Below, in pieces: positions 57,284-64,000 of a DNA stretch of 64,000 bases. This DNA is from Dyadobacter tibetensis Y620-1. GTDB taxonomy: Bacteria; Bacteroidota; Bacteroidia; Cytophagales; Spirosomataceae. Every line of letters begins with the position of its first letter. The stretch's first letter is position 1. The position numbers were made by a program, and so were the translations under genes. A model generated the notes under the pieces. It saw only the letters and a program-made list of their open reading frames with translations. It did not search any database and was not told where the DNA came from. The stretch lies in assembly GCF_000566685.1 (NCBI RefSeq), contig NZ_AZQN01000001.1, positions 434,001 to 498,000 on the forward strand, read 5' to 3'.

Positions 57284-58210
57284 ATGTTAGCATTGCAAGC
57301 AGAAGAAAAGCAAAGGATCACCGTATCTTGGGCCATGTCCATAGGTATCACGGGAGCTATTCTGATATTGTTTTTCTTTCTCAAGATCAATAGTAATCTG
57401 AAAAAGGCCGAACCCATGGAGTTGTTCGTGGAAGTGAATTATGGAACAAGTAATGTAGGCAGGGGGGATATACAAACATTTAATAAACCCAGTGATTCCA
57501 AGGTGGCGGAGAATATGAGAGCAGATGCCGATGAAGTGAAAAAGGTTAAATCGGTAGCCACGCCAAAGCCCACACCACCCACACCAGCTAAGGTTCAATC
57601 AAACAAGCCAACCAAAACGGTTGCGGAAAAACCGGTAATTTCATCAAAAGTAGACAGTCCTGTTGAAGCACCAGCCAAAACAGAAGTTAAGAATAGTAAA
57701 GGTTCTGAAAGCTCCTCTACTCCCGCTGCAAAGCCGGCACCAGAAAAAGCCGTAAACAAAGATGCCTTATTTTCGAAGTCAACGGGCAGTAAAAGTGGAA
57801 GCAATGGAACGAATGGTACCAAAGCTGGGGTTGGAGGTAATAATAATGGCGATGACGCCGACGGTGTGGGTGACAAAGGATCTAAGAGTGGAAGCCTCTT
57901 TGCCAAGACTTACAAGGGAGAAGGTGGAGGTGGTGGAACCAATGTGGGCCTATCACTTTCTGGCTGGAGTTGGTCCCGACAGCCTGTGGTTAACGACAAA
58001 TCGGATGCCACTGGAGATATCACTTTCAAAATTACCGTAGATCGTAATGGAAGGGTGAGGAGCGTTATCACCCAAAGTACGACCGTGACTGACTATGCGG
58101 TAGTGAACCAATATAAGGCTGCCGTTCGCGATTTAACTTTTATCCCTAAATCCTCCAATGTACCCGATGAATCCATAGGTACTATAACCTTTAAAATACG
58201 TTCTCGATAA
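57284..58210 (+). CDS. TonB-like energy transducer protein
   Basis: The 308-residue protein has one N-terminal membrane helix (about 14-36, VSWAMSIGITGAILILFFFL) and a Pro/Lys/Ser/Gly-rich periplasmic linker (about 75-225, including a GGGGG stretch). The C-terminal ~75 residues (DATGDITFKITVDRNGRVRS, YKAAVRDLTFIP) match the TonB/TolA C-terminal fold. The usual YP motif before the domain is missing, so it is an atypical member. It should transmit proton-motive force to the outer membrane. No exbB or exbD lies next to it. folC follows after 4 bases. Confidence 0.8.
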   Translation: MLALQAEEKQRITVSWAMSIGITGAILILFFFLKINSNLKKAEPMELFVEVNYGTSNVGRGDIQTFNKPSDSKVAENMRADADEVKKVKSVATPKPTPPTPAKVQSNKPTKTVAEKPVISSKVDSPVEAPAKTEVKNSKGSESSSTPAAKPAPEKAVNKDALFSKSTGSKSGSNGTNGTKAGVGGNNNGDDADGVGDKGSKSGSLFAKTYKGEGGGGGTNVGLSLSGWSWSRQPVVNDKSDATGDITFKITVDRNGRVRSVITQSTTVTDYAVVNQYKAAVRDLTFIPKSSNVPDESIGTITFKIRSR

Positions 58211-58214
58211 ATTC

Positions 58215-59513
58215 ATGCAATATCAGGAGGCGGTCGATTATCTGTACAGTAGACTGCCTGTTTTTCAGAATATTGGAGCAAAAGCTTTTAAGCCTGGACT
58301 TCAGACAACTAAAGCATTATGCGAGATCCTGGGCAATCCCCAGGATCTTTTTCCTGTGATTCACGTGGGCGGAACCAATGGAAAGGGTAGTAGCTCGCAT
58401 ATGTTAGCTTCTATATTTCAGGAAGCGGGTTATAAGGTTGGGCTGTATACCTCCCCACATCTTAAATCTTTTACTGAGCGGATAAGGGTGCAAGGGCAAC
58501 CTATCAGAGAGGATTATGTAGGACAATTTGTATCCGATAATCTGCTGAATATTGAACGTTTGTCCCCGTCTTTTTTCGAACTTACGGTCGGGATGGCCTT
58601 TCGCTATTTTGCTGACCAAAATGTGGATATTGCCATTATTGAGGTAGGTATGGGCGGGCGATTGGATAGCACCAACGTTGTTCAACCCCTAGTTTCTTTA
58701 ATTACCAATGTAAGCTTCGATCATGTTCAGTACTTGGGTGATACACTGGCTAAAATTGCCTTTGAAAAAGCGGGAATTATCAAAGCGGGCATCCCTGTGA
58801 TCATTGGCGAATATGACCCGAATACTGCTCCTGTATTTGAAGAAATTAGTGGACCCCTTCAATCACCCCTATATTTTGCAGATAAACTGGTCGCAATTGA
58901 TAGTCGGCCTGGCGATGCGCATACTCAAGCCTGTAAAGTGATCGCATCGACGCACTTTTCTGATCTGAACGGAGCCTATCGGCTCGATCTATTAGGGGAA
59001 TATCAATTAAAAAACCTTAAGGGTGTACTCATCGCCGTTTCCATATTGAAGGATCTTGGCTTTAACCTAAGTTTAGAGATAGTTCAGCGGGCCTTAGCTA
59101 AGGTGAAAGTCAATACTGGACTCAAAGGTAGATGGCAACAGATCAGTGAAAGGCCTAACGTTTTTTGTGATACTGGCCATAATTACGCAGGCCTTACTTT
59201 GTCTCTCCATCAATTTTCTAAGATAAAAGCGTCACAACACCGGTTCGTAATAGGATTTGTTTCTGATAAAGATATTGATGGTGTTCTGACGTTGTTTCCT
59301 ACTGGAGGGAAGTATTATTTTTGTCAACCAGCGAATTCTCGTGCGCTTGATGCTGCCACTTTGAAAAAAATGGCCCAAGTACACGGGCTTTATGGGGATG
59401 TTTTTTGGGATGTTAATACGGCACTGAAAAAGGCCAGAGAGGAAAGTGCCGAAACGGATGCAATATATGTAGGTGGAAGCACCTTTGTTGTAGCCGATCT
59501 TGTAGAATTATAA
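58215..59513 (+). CDS. folC: Folylpolyglutamate synthase / dihydrofolate synthase
   Basis: The 432-residue Mur-ligase-type enzyme has the ATP-binding P-loop FPVIHVGGTNGKGSSSHML, then YTSPHLKSFTERIRV, IIEVGMGGRLDSTNVV, ITNVSFDHVQYLGDTLAKIA and the C-terminal domain with FCDTGHNYAGL. It adds glutamate to dihydropteroate and to folates in the cytoplasm. It is 4 bases after the TonB-like gene and 15 bases before trmB, so the three form one transcript ending at the 60205-60239 terminator. Confidence 0.94.
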   Translation: MQYQEAVDYLYSRLPVFQNIGAKAFKPGLQTTKALCEILGNPQDLFPVIHVGGTNGKGSSSHMLASIFQEAGYKVGLYTSPHLKSFTERIRVQGQPIREDYVGQFVSDNLLNIERLSPSFFELTVGMAFRYFADQNVDIAIIEVGMGGRLDSTNVVQPLVSLITNVSFDHVQYLGDTLAKIAFEKAGIIKAGIPVIIGEYDPNTAPVFEEISGPLQSPLYFADKLVAIDSRPGDAHTQACKVIASTHFSDLNGAYRLDLLGEYQLKNLKGVLIAVSILKDLGFNLSLEIVQRALAKVKVNTGLKGRWQQISERPNVFCDTGHNYAGLTLSLHQFSKIKASQHRFVIGFVSDKDIDGVLTLFPTGGKYYFCQPANSRALDAATLKKMAQVHGLYGDVFWDVNTALKKAREESAETDAIYVGGSTFVVADLVEL

Positions 59514-59528
59514 TCATTAAATTAATAA

Positions 59529-60188
59529 ATGCCCAGACGTAAATTAATGCATTACGAATACTGCGATAATGCTGACAATATTATTCAGGCTGGAAAGCCA
59601 TTGTATGAAAGAGTAAAGGGGAAATGGAAAACCTCTTTTTTTGCAAATGAAAATCCATTGGTGGTTGAATTGGCCTGTGGTAAAGGGGAATATACAGTAG
59701 GATTGGCCAAGGTTCATCCAGATAAGAATTATATCGGAATGGATATTAAGGGCGATCGGATTGCCCGGGGTAGTAGGGCAGCGATAGAGGCCAAATTATC
59801 GAATGTAGCCTTCTTAAGAGCTGGTATTCAATATGCAGATGAGTTTTTTGATGCGGGGGAGTTGGATGAGATTTGGCTTATTCACCCTGATCCTCAGGTG
59901 AGAGAACGGGATGAACCTAAAAGACTTACCAATGCCCATTTTCTTAGGCGTTATGCAGAGTATCTCAAACCTGGAGGTTTATTCTGTTTGAAGACGGACA
60001 GCGATTTCTTATACCATTACTCTTTAGAAATGATATCGGAGGACTCAAATTATCGAATTTTAGACTATACTGATGATTTGTATCATTCTCCGCTTCTGGA
60101 AAGCCATTATGGGGTAAAAACTCATTATGAAAAAATATTTGTGGCCAAAGGATACACTATCAAATATATAGTTTGTCAACGGGTTTGA
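59529..60188 (+). CDS. trmB: tRNA (guanine-N7-)-methyltransferase
   Basis: The 219-residue SAM-dependent enzyme shows LVVELACGKGEYTVGLA (motif I), NYIGMDIKGDRIARGSRAA, the IWLIHPDPQVRERDEPKRL motif and FCLKTDSDFLYHYSLEM. These are the TrmB signatures, with PDP in place of the more common PDPW. It makes m7G46 in tRNA. It is the last gene of the tonB-folC-trmB unit. Confidence 0.94.
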   Translation: MPRRKLMHYEYCDNADNIIQAGKPLYERVKGKWKTSFFANENPLVVELACGKGEYTVGLAKVHPDKNYIGMDIKGDRIARGSRAAIEAKLSNVAFLRAGIQYADEFFDAGELDEIWLIHPDPQVRERDEPKRLTNAHFLRRYAEYLKPGGLFCLKTDSDFLYHYSLEMISEDSNYRILDYTDDLYHSPLLESHYGVKTHYEKIFVAKGYTIKYIVCQRV

Positions 60189-60204
60189 GGGAACATTATA
60201 TACT

Positions 60205-60239
60205 AAAAAAGGCCTAAAATATTAATTTAGGCCTTTTTT
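60205..60239. terminator. Bidirectional terminator between trmB and gapA
   Basis: A 14-bp stem AAAAAAGGCCTAAA (60205-60218) with its complement (60226-60239). The A- and T-rich ends let it serve both converging genes. Confidence 0.92.
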
Positions 60240-60252
60240 ATAGTTACAATGA

Positions 60253-61263
60253 TTACTTGATCAAAGTAGCGAAATAATGCACCGTACGTACTAGTTGAGA
60301 TACGTAAGACATTTCGTTGTCGTACCAGCTAACTGTTCTTACCAACTGGGCACCCCCTACATTTTGAACACGAGTTTGAGTAGCATCGAATAAGGATCCG
60401 TAGCTAATACCGATGATATCAGAACTTACAATTTCATCTTCAGTATAGCCGTAGCTTTCGTTAGATGCGGCTTTCATGGCTGTATTTACTTCTTCTACAG
60501 TTGTCTCCTTGCCCAGGATCACAGTTAGTTCAGTGAGTGAACCTGTAAGTGTAGGCACGCGTTGTGCAGATCCATCCAATTTACCTTTCAGTGAAGGCAA
60601 TACGAGACCAATTGCTTTTGCAGCACCAGTACTGTTAGGAACGATATTCTGAGCTGCAGCACGGGCTCTTCTTAAATCACCCTTTGCATGCGGTGAATCT
60701 TGCGTATTCTGATCGTTGGTGTAGGCATGGATGGTTGTCATAAGGCCATTAACAATCCCGAACTGCTCTTCCAAAACCTGAGCCATAGGAGCAAGACAAT
60801 TAGTGGTACAAGATGCACCGCTAATGATTTTCTCTGAACCATCAAGCTCGTTATGGTTTACGTTAAATACAATTGTCTTAACGTTTCCAGTCGCAGGAGC
60901 AGAGATAACCACCTTTTTGGCACCTGCTGTTAAATGCTTAGAAGCACCTTCTTCACTGGCGAAGAAACCTGTACATTCCAAAACAACATCTACATCGTGA
61001 TTTGCCCATGGAATTTGAGCAGGATCACGCTGAGCGTAAATATTAATTTCCTCACCGTTCACGATGATAGAATTATCAGTTGATTTTACATCCTGATCAA
61101 AACGTCCTTGGGCAGTATCATACTTTAATAGGTGAGCCAAAACTTTTGGGCTCGTTAGATCATTAATTGCTACTATATCAATACCGTCCATATTATAAAT
61201 TTGACGGTAAACCAGGCGTCCGATTCTTCCGAATCCGTTAATTGCTACTTTTACTTTTGACAT
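60253..61263 (-). CDS. gapA: Glyceraldehyde-3-phosphate dehydrogenase, type I
   Basis: The 336-residue enzyme has the NAD-binding opening [17 protein letters not shown], the catalytic Cys152 in [26 protein letters not shown], and the C-terminal [17 protein letters not shown]. Asp35 (VAINDL) favours NAD. It is the glycolytic GAPDH. It is transcribed alone; no exact TAnnTTTG box is seen upstream, only a one-mismatch TAATATTG near 61300. Confidence 0.96.
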   Translation of the reverse strand: MSKVKVAINGFGRIGRLVYRQIYNMDGIDIVAINDLTSPKVLAHLLKYDTAQGRFDQDVKSTDNSIIVNGEEINIYAQRDPAQIPWANHDVDVVLECTGFFASEEGASKHLTAGAKKVVISAPATGNVKTIVFNVNHNELDGSEKIISGASCTTNCLAPMAQVLEEQFGIVNGLMTTIHAYTNDQNTQDSPHAKGDLRRARAAAQNIVPNSTGAAKAIGLVLPSLKGKLDGSAQRVPTLTGSLTELTVILGKETTVEEVNTAMKAASNESYGYTEDEIVSSDIIGISYGSLFDATQTRVQNVGGAQLVRTVSWYDNEMSYVSQLVRTVHYFATLIK

Positions 61264-61982
61264 GTTGGAGTTATATTATGTTTTCTGAGGGCAATATTAA
61301 TAAAAAATAGGCATTATAGCGAAGAAATAACGGATTAAGGTTTAATCTACAGCAATGGATAAATATGACCAAGGTATAGAAATCAAGATATACTCTTAGT
61401 ATACTAACCATTCATATTAGTAATAAACTAAAGACGTGTTAGTAAATTTGGAGAAATGCTAAAAATATTGGTATTGTGTATCATTTGTTTTTGGGATTGT
61501 TTATTGTTTTAGTAGGATGCATGGATTTTCCATAGTCTTTGCACAAGATTCCTCCTAGTTAGAAATTTTATTGAATCCTACTCCAGCCATATATTTACCG
61601 CCACTAACATTCAATGCTCACTAGGCACCTAGCTTATCCATACAGGCTACCTTAAATGCGCATTTTAAAATCGATCACAATTCAGATATATTATGAATCT
61701 CAATCTTTATCCCGCGCTTATTAGCAAATAATTCTGGAAAGGGTAGGAGGGTTCATCTGTTAATGTTAATGATGATCCGATGAAAAGAATTATAAATATA
61801 TGGCGATACCCAGAAAGTCAAGAAATATAAAATATGTATATTTGTTAAGAGTAAATTTTTCTCAAAATGGGCTTACTCAAAATATAGCCTATAAATTTCA
61901 CTCCAATATAATATATGGAATAAAACTATAAGTGTTTGACCATCAACGTTTTAAATCTTTTTAATTAAACCATTACTTTAAC
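61264..61982. other. Intergenic region between gapA and dapD
   Basis: About 720 bases with no convincing gene. It holds the gapA promoter at the left and a TATATTTG box at 61837-61844 on the right. A short CTAGG-CA-CCTAG palindrome lies near 61620. No RNA gene is recognised. Confidence 0.5.
61837..61844 (+). promoter_or_regulatory. Possible -7 element of dapD (TATATTTG)
   Basis: An exact TAnnTTTG box, but 138 bases ahead of the start and without a clear -33 box. It would give a leader of about 130 bases. Confidence 0.35.
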
Positions 61983-62798
61983 ATGAGCATTACTTCGGGG
62001 ATCGAGGAAATCTGGAATAACAGAGAAAAATTAAAAGAGCAATCTTCAATTGACCTTATAAAAAGCATTGTAGAAGAAGTAGACAAGGGCAGAATAAGAG
62101 TTGCAGAAAAACTAGAATCGGGTGAATGGCAGGTGAATGAAGCGGTAAAAAAAGCCATATTAATGTATTTCCCCATTCAGCAAATGGAGGTAAGTGAAGT
62201 GGGAATATTCGAGTTTCATGACAAAATGAAGCTAAAGACTGGTTATCAGGAACTTGGCGTTAGAGTAGTTCCTCCAGCAGTAGCGCGCTACGGAGCGTAT
62301 ATATCCAAGGGTGTAATCCTTATGCCTTCTTACGTAAATATTGGGGCCTATGTAGACGAAGGAACCATGGTAGACACTTGGGCAACAGTAGGTAGCTGTG
62401 CACAAATAGGAAAAAATGTTCACCTTAGTGGAGGCGTGGGCATCGGAGGTGTTTTGGAGCCGGTACAAGCTGCTCCGGTAATTATAGAGGATGGAGCCTT
62501 TATTGGGTCTCGCTGTATCGTAGTAGAAGGTGCCCATATTGGGCCCAGGGCCGTACTTGGGGCAGGGGTCACCATTACAGGAAGCTCGAAAATAATCGAT
62601 GTTACCGGTTCAGAGCCCGTAGAGTACAAAGGTTTCGTTCCGGCTGATTCTGTAGTCATTCCCGGAACCCTTGCTAAAGAGTTTCCCGCAGGAACCTATC
62701 AGGTACCCTGTGCGCTAATCATTGGTAAAAGAAAAGCAAGCACAGATCTTAAAACTTCGCTAAATGATGCATTAAGAGAAAATAACGTGACAGTTTAG
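61983..62798 (+). CDS. dapD: Tetrahydrodipicolinate N-succinyltransferase
   Basis: The 271-residue protein has an N-terminal helical domain (about 1-100) and a left-handed parallel beta-helix of hexapeptide repeats (PSYVNIGAYVDEGTMVDTWA, GSCAQIGKNVHLSGGVGIGG, DGAFIGSRCIVVEGAHIG). The GTYQVPCALIIGKR end is also typical. DapD makes N-succinyl-amino-ketopimelate for lysine and diaminopimelate synthesis. All conserved segments are present. Transcribed alone, with a strong terminator. Confidence 0.96.
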   Translation: MSITSGIEEIWNNREKLKEQSSIDLIKSIVEEVDKGRIRVAEKLESGEWQVNEAVKKAILMYFPIQQMEVSEVGIFEFHDKMKLKTGYQELGVRVVPPAVARYGAYISKGVILMPSYVNIGAYVDEGTMVDTWATVGSCAQIGKNVHLSGGVGIGGVLEPVQAAPVIIEDGAFIGSRCIVVEGAHIGPRAVLGAGVTITGSSKIIDVTGSEPVEYKGFVPADSVVIPGTLAKEFPAGTYQVPCALIIGKRKASTDLKTSLNDALRENNVTV

Positions 62799-62820
62799 TA
62801 TTGTAATCATACAATAATGT

Positions 62821-62857
62821 AAATAGAGGGCGTCAGTAGATTGCCCTCTATTTTTTT
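62821..62857 (+). terminator. Terminator of dapD
   Basis: Stem AAATAGAGGGC (62821-62831) with GCCCTCTATTT (62843-62853), followed by T to 62857. Confidence 0.95.
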
Positions 62858-62925
62858 CTATATTTGTAAGTTAATTTATTAAACTATTATGTTAAATAAT
62901 CAATTTAATATAGTGACTTATAAAT

Positions 62926-62978
62926 TTTGATCCATCTTGTTCATTGTTTACATTTGTCTAAAAATATACTGTTTACAT
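62926..62978 (+). promoter_or_regulatory. Promoter of the XRE regulator with two TGTTTACAT direct repeats
   Basis: TTTG (62926-62929), exactly 19 bases and TACATTTG (62949-62956) form a textbook Bacteroidota promoter. TGTTTACAT occurs at 62945-62953 over the -7 box and at 62970-62978 just before the ATG, a layout suited to autoregulation. Confidence 0.7.
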
Positions 62979-63431
62979 ATGGAATTAAGCGATAAAATTA
63001 AACATATCTTGGCCTCCAAGAATTTGTCTCCTTCAATCTTTGCTGATGAGATTGGTGTACAACGATCGAGCATCTCTCATATTCTGGCAGGCAGAAATAA
63101 GCCAAGTTTGGATATTGTTCAGAAAATTATACGCCGATTCCCCGATTTAGGGTTAAATTGGATTTTAGATGACGAAGATTTACCCTTTGACATCCCAGAG
63201 CCAACGCCCTCAAAACCATCTGCTTATATCCCTGAAATTGAGGAAAAAGAACCCATTAGACCGATTCAGGATCGAATAGCCCATCCAGATCCCCAGGACC
63301 AAACTCTACATACGAATCTAAGCGCCCCGAAATCGTCTACTCCAGCATCGGGTCAGCCAAAGATGGTAGAGCGTATCATGATTTTTTACACAGACGGAAC
63401 CTTCCAGGATTTTACTCAGACCATAAGATAA
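62979..63431 (+). CDS. XRE-family helix-turn-helix regulator
   Basis: From ATG 62979 the product is 150 residues. Residues 1-65 form an XRE helix-turn-helix (KIKHILASKNLSPSIFADEI, QRSSISHILAGRNKPSLDIV). A Pro-rich, probably disordered middle and a short conserved end (VERIMIFYTDGTFQDF) follow. A longer frame from 62937 begins inside the promoter and is rejected. The promoter layout fits the internal start, with a leader of about 16 bases. Targets are unknown. The same TACTGTTTACAT 12-mer that precedes this gene occurs before the PA14 gene at 10486. Confidence 0.85.
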   Translation: MELSDKIKHILASKNLSPSIFADEIGVQRSSISHILAGRNKPSLDIVQKIIRRFPDLGLNWILDDEDLPFDIPEPTPSKPSAYIPEIEEKEPIRPIQDRIAHPDPQDQTLHTNLSAPKSSTPASGQPKMVERIMIFYTDGTFQDFTQTIR

Positions 63432-63580
63432 TAAGAGGGGGACGGAAGGTAGCATCCTGGTCAGTGAGTCTAGCGATATTTTCCTTCCACAGACAGTGCA
63501 GGATAGTTTAAGGCTTATTTATATATATAATTGTATTATTCAACTATATATATTATGTTGCAGACTTTCCCTCTCTATTC

Positions 63581-64000
63581 ATGATCTCAATTTTACTTGA
63601 AGCCTTTGAAACGTTTTGGATCTGGAAATTATTAGGTCGATTTCATCCAATGATAGTTCATTTTCCGGTTAGTCTCCTCCTGATTAGCCTGGTTTTGGAA
63701 ATAATTAATTACAGTAAAAATAATATATCTCTACGACCGGCAATTCAAATAATTCTTTTGTTAGGAACGCTGTCGGCATATTTGTCTGTAATATTTGGTC
63801 TGCTTTTAGTAAAATTTGAAGGATACGAAGGGGGTGATACTGATATTCATCAATGGTTGGGCATTGCAACCATGATACTCGCAACAGTTGCCTATTTATG
63901 CCTTCAGAAAGAAAAAACCGCAGCCTTTCGGTTTTTTCTTATTCTGACGGTTTTCGGCGTCAGCTTAGCCGGACATTTTGGCGCCATGATCACTCACGGT
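63581..64000 (+). CDS. DUF2231-like membrane protein, start only (runs off the window)
   Basis: An open frame of 140 codons continues to the window edge without a stop. It reads LLGRFHPMIVHFPVSLLLIS, then further hydrophobic segments (ILLLLGTLSAYLSVIFGLLL, IHQWLGIATMILATVAYLCL, FFLILTVFGVSLAGHFGAMI). The HPMIVHFP motif and four membrane helices match the DUF2231-type domain that in Bacteroidota and Planctomycetota is often followed by a cytochrome c domain. The rest of the protein is outside the window, so that extension cannot be confirmed. No in-frame start lies upstream. Confidence 0.75.
   Translation, partial: MISILLEAFETFWIWKLLGRFHPMIVHFPVSLLLISLVLEIINYSKNNISLRPAIQIILLLGTLSAYLSVIFGLLLVKFEGYEGGDTDIHQWLGIATMILATVAYLCLQKEKTAAFRFFLILTVFGVSLAGHFGAMITHG

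Noticed and set aside
57595-57906. 103-codon antisense frame inside the TonB-like gene
   Set aside because: Its Pro/Leu-rich sequence is the complement of the Gly/Lys/Ser-rich linker, with no promoter and no conserved motif.

Overview
The window is a chromosomal segment of a Bacteroidota bacterium, most likely of the order Cytophagales (Spirosomataceae/Cytophagaceae-like). The evidence is two proteins ending in type IX secretion (T9SS) sorting domains, one with a gliding-motility-type CHU_C terminus, an HU-CCDC81/SPOR envelope protein, a short primary sigma factor of the Bacteroidota type, and promoters of the form TTTG-N19/20-TAnnTTTG with almost no Shine-Dalgarno sequences. I see no phage, insertion sequence, CRISPR array or rRNA; one tRNA (Met, CAT) is present. 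Genus cannot be fixed from the sequence alone.

Layout. 1-10.5 kb is accessory and surface related: a repeat-built T9SS-exported protein, an NAD-binding epimerase with a DUF2867 tail, a GT92-like glycosyltransferase behind a perfect E. coli-type promoter, and a leftward two-gene unit for an exported PA14 protein and a sugar-dehydrogenase-like beta-propeller fused to a cupredoxin. 10.7-26 kb mixes housekeeping (polA, oligopeptidase B, metY, an RsmB-type RNA methyltransferase, tex) with a WYL regulator, a DUF2147 protein, two SRPBCC proteins and a porin, separated by AT-rich gaps with a recurring short motif. 26.5-44.5 kb holds a CHU_C protein, rlmD, dnaB, the phoH-M43 protease-comEC unit, dCMP deaminase, a SlyD-like FKBP, ACP phosphodiesterase, holA, an ABC exporter, tRNA-Met, and a START-like gene translationally coupled to an LptF/G permease.

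44.6-50 kb is a dense core block: rpsO, pnp, rpoD, menD. 49.9-58.2 kb is an envelope block: a TPR lipoprotein, a small conserved protein, a 1018-codon TPR protein, a plug-less outer-membrane beta-barrel, an HU-CCDC81/TM/SPOR protein and a TonB-like protein, followed by folC and trmB. The right end carries gapA, dapD, an XRE-type regulator and the start of a DUF2231-type membrane protein that runs off the window.

The best leads for something undescribed are the envelope block, the alternating A-B repeat architecture of the first protein, a family of intergenic TATAAAAAGTA elements, a 12-base site shared by the XRE regulator and the PA14/cupredoxin unit, a perfect 12-bp palindrome lying over the DUF2147 promoter, and a hairpin leader in front of rpsO. 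Most other genes are ordinary and well conserved.
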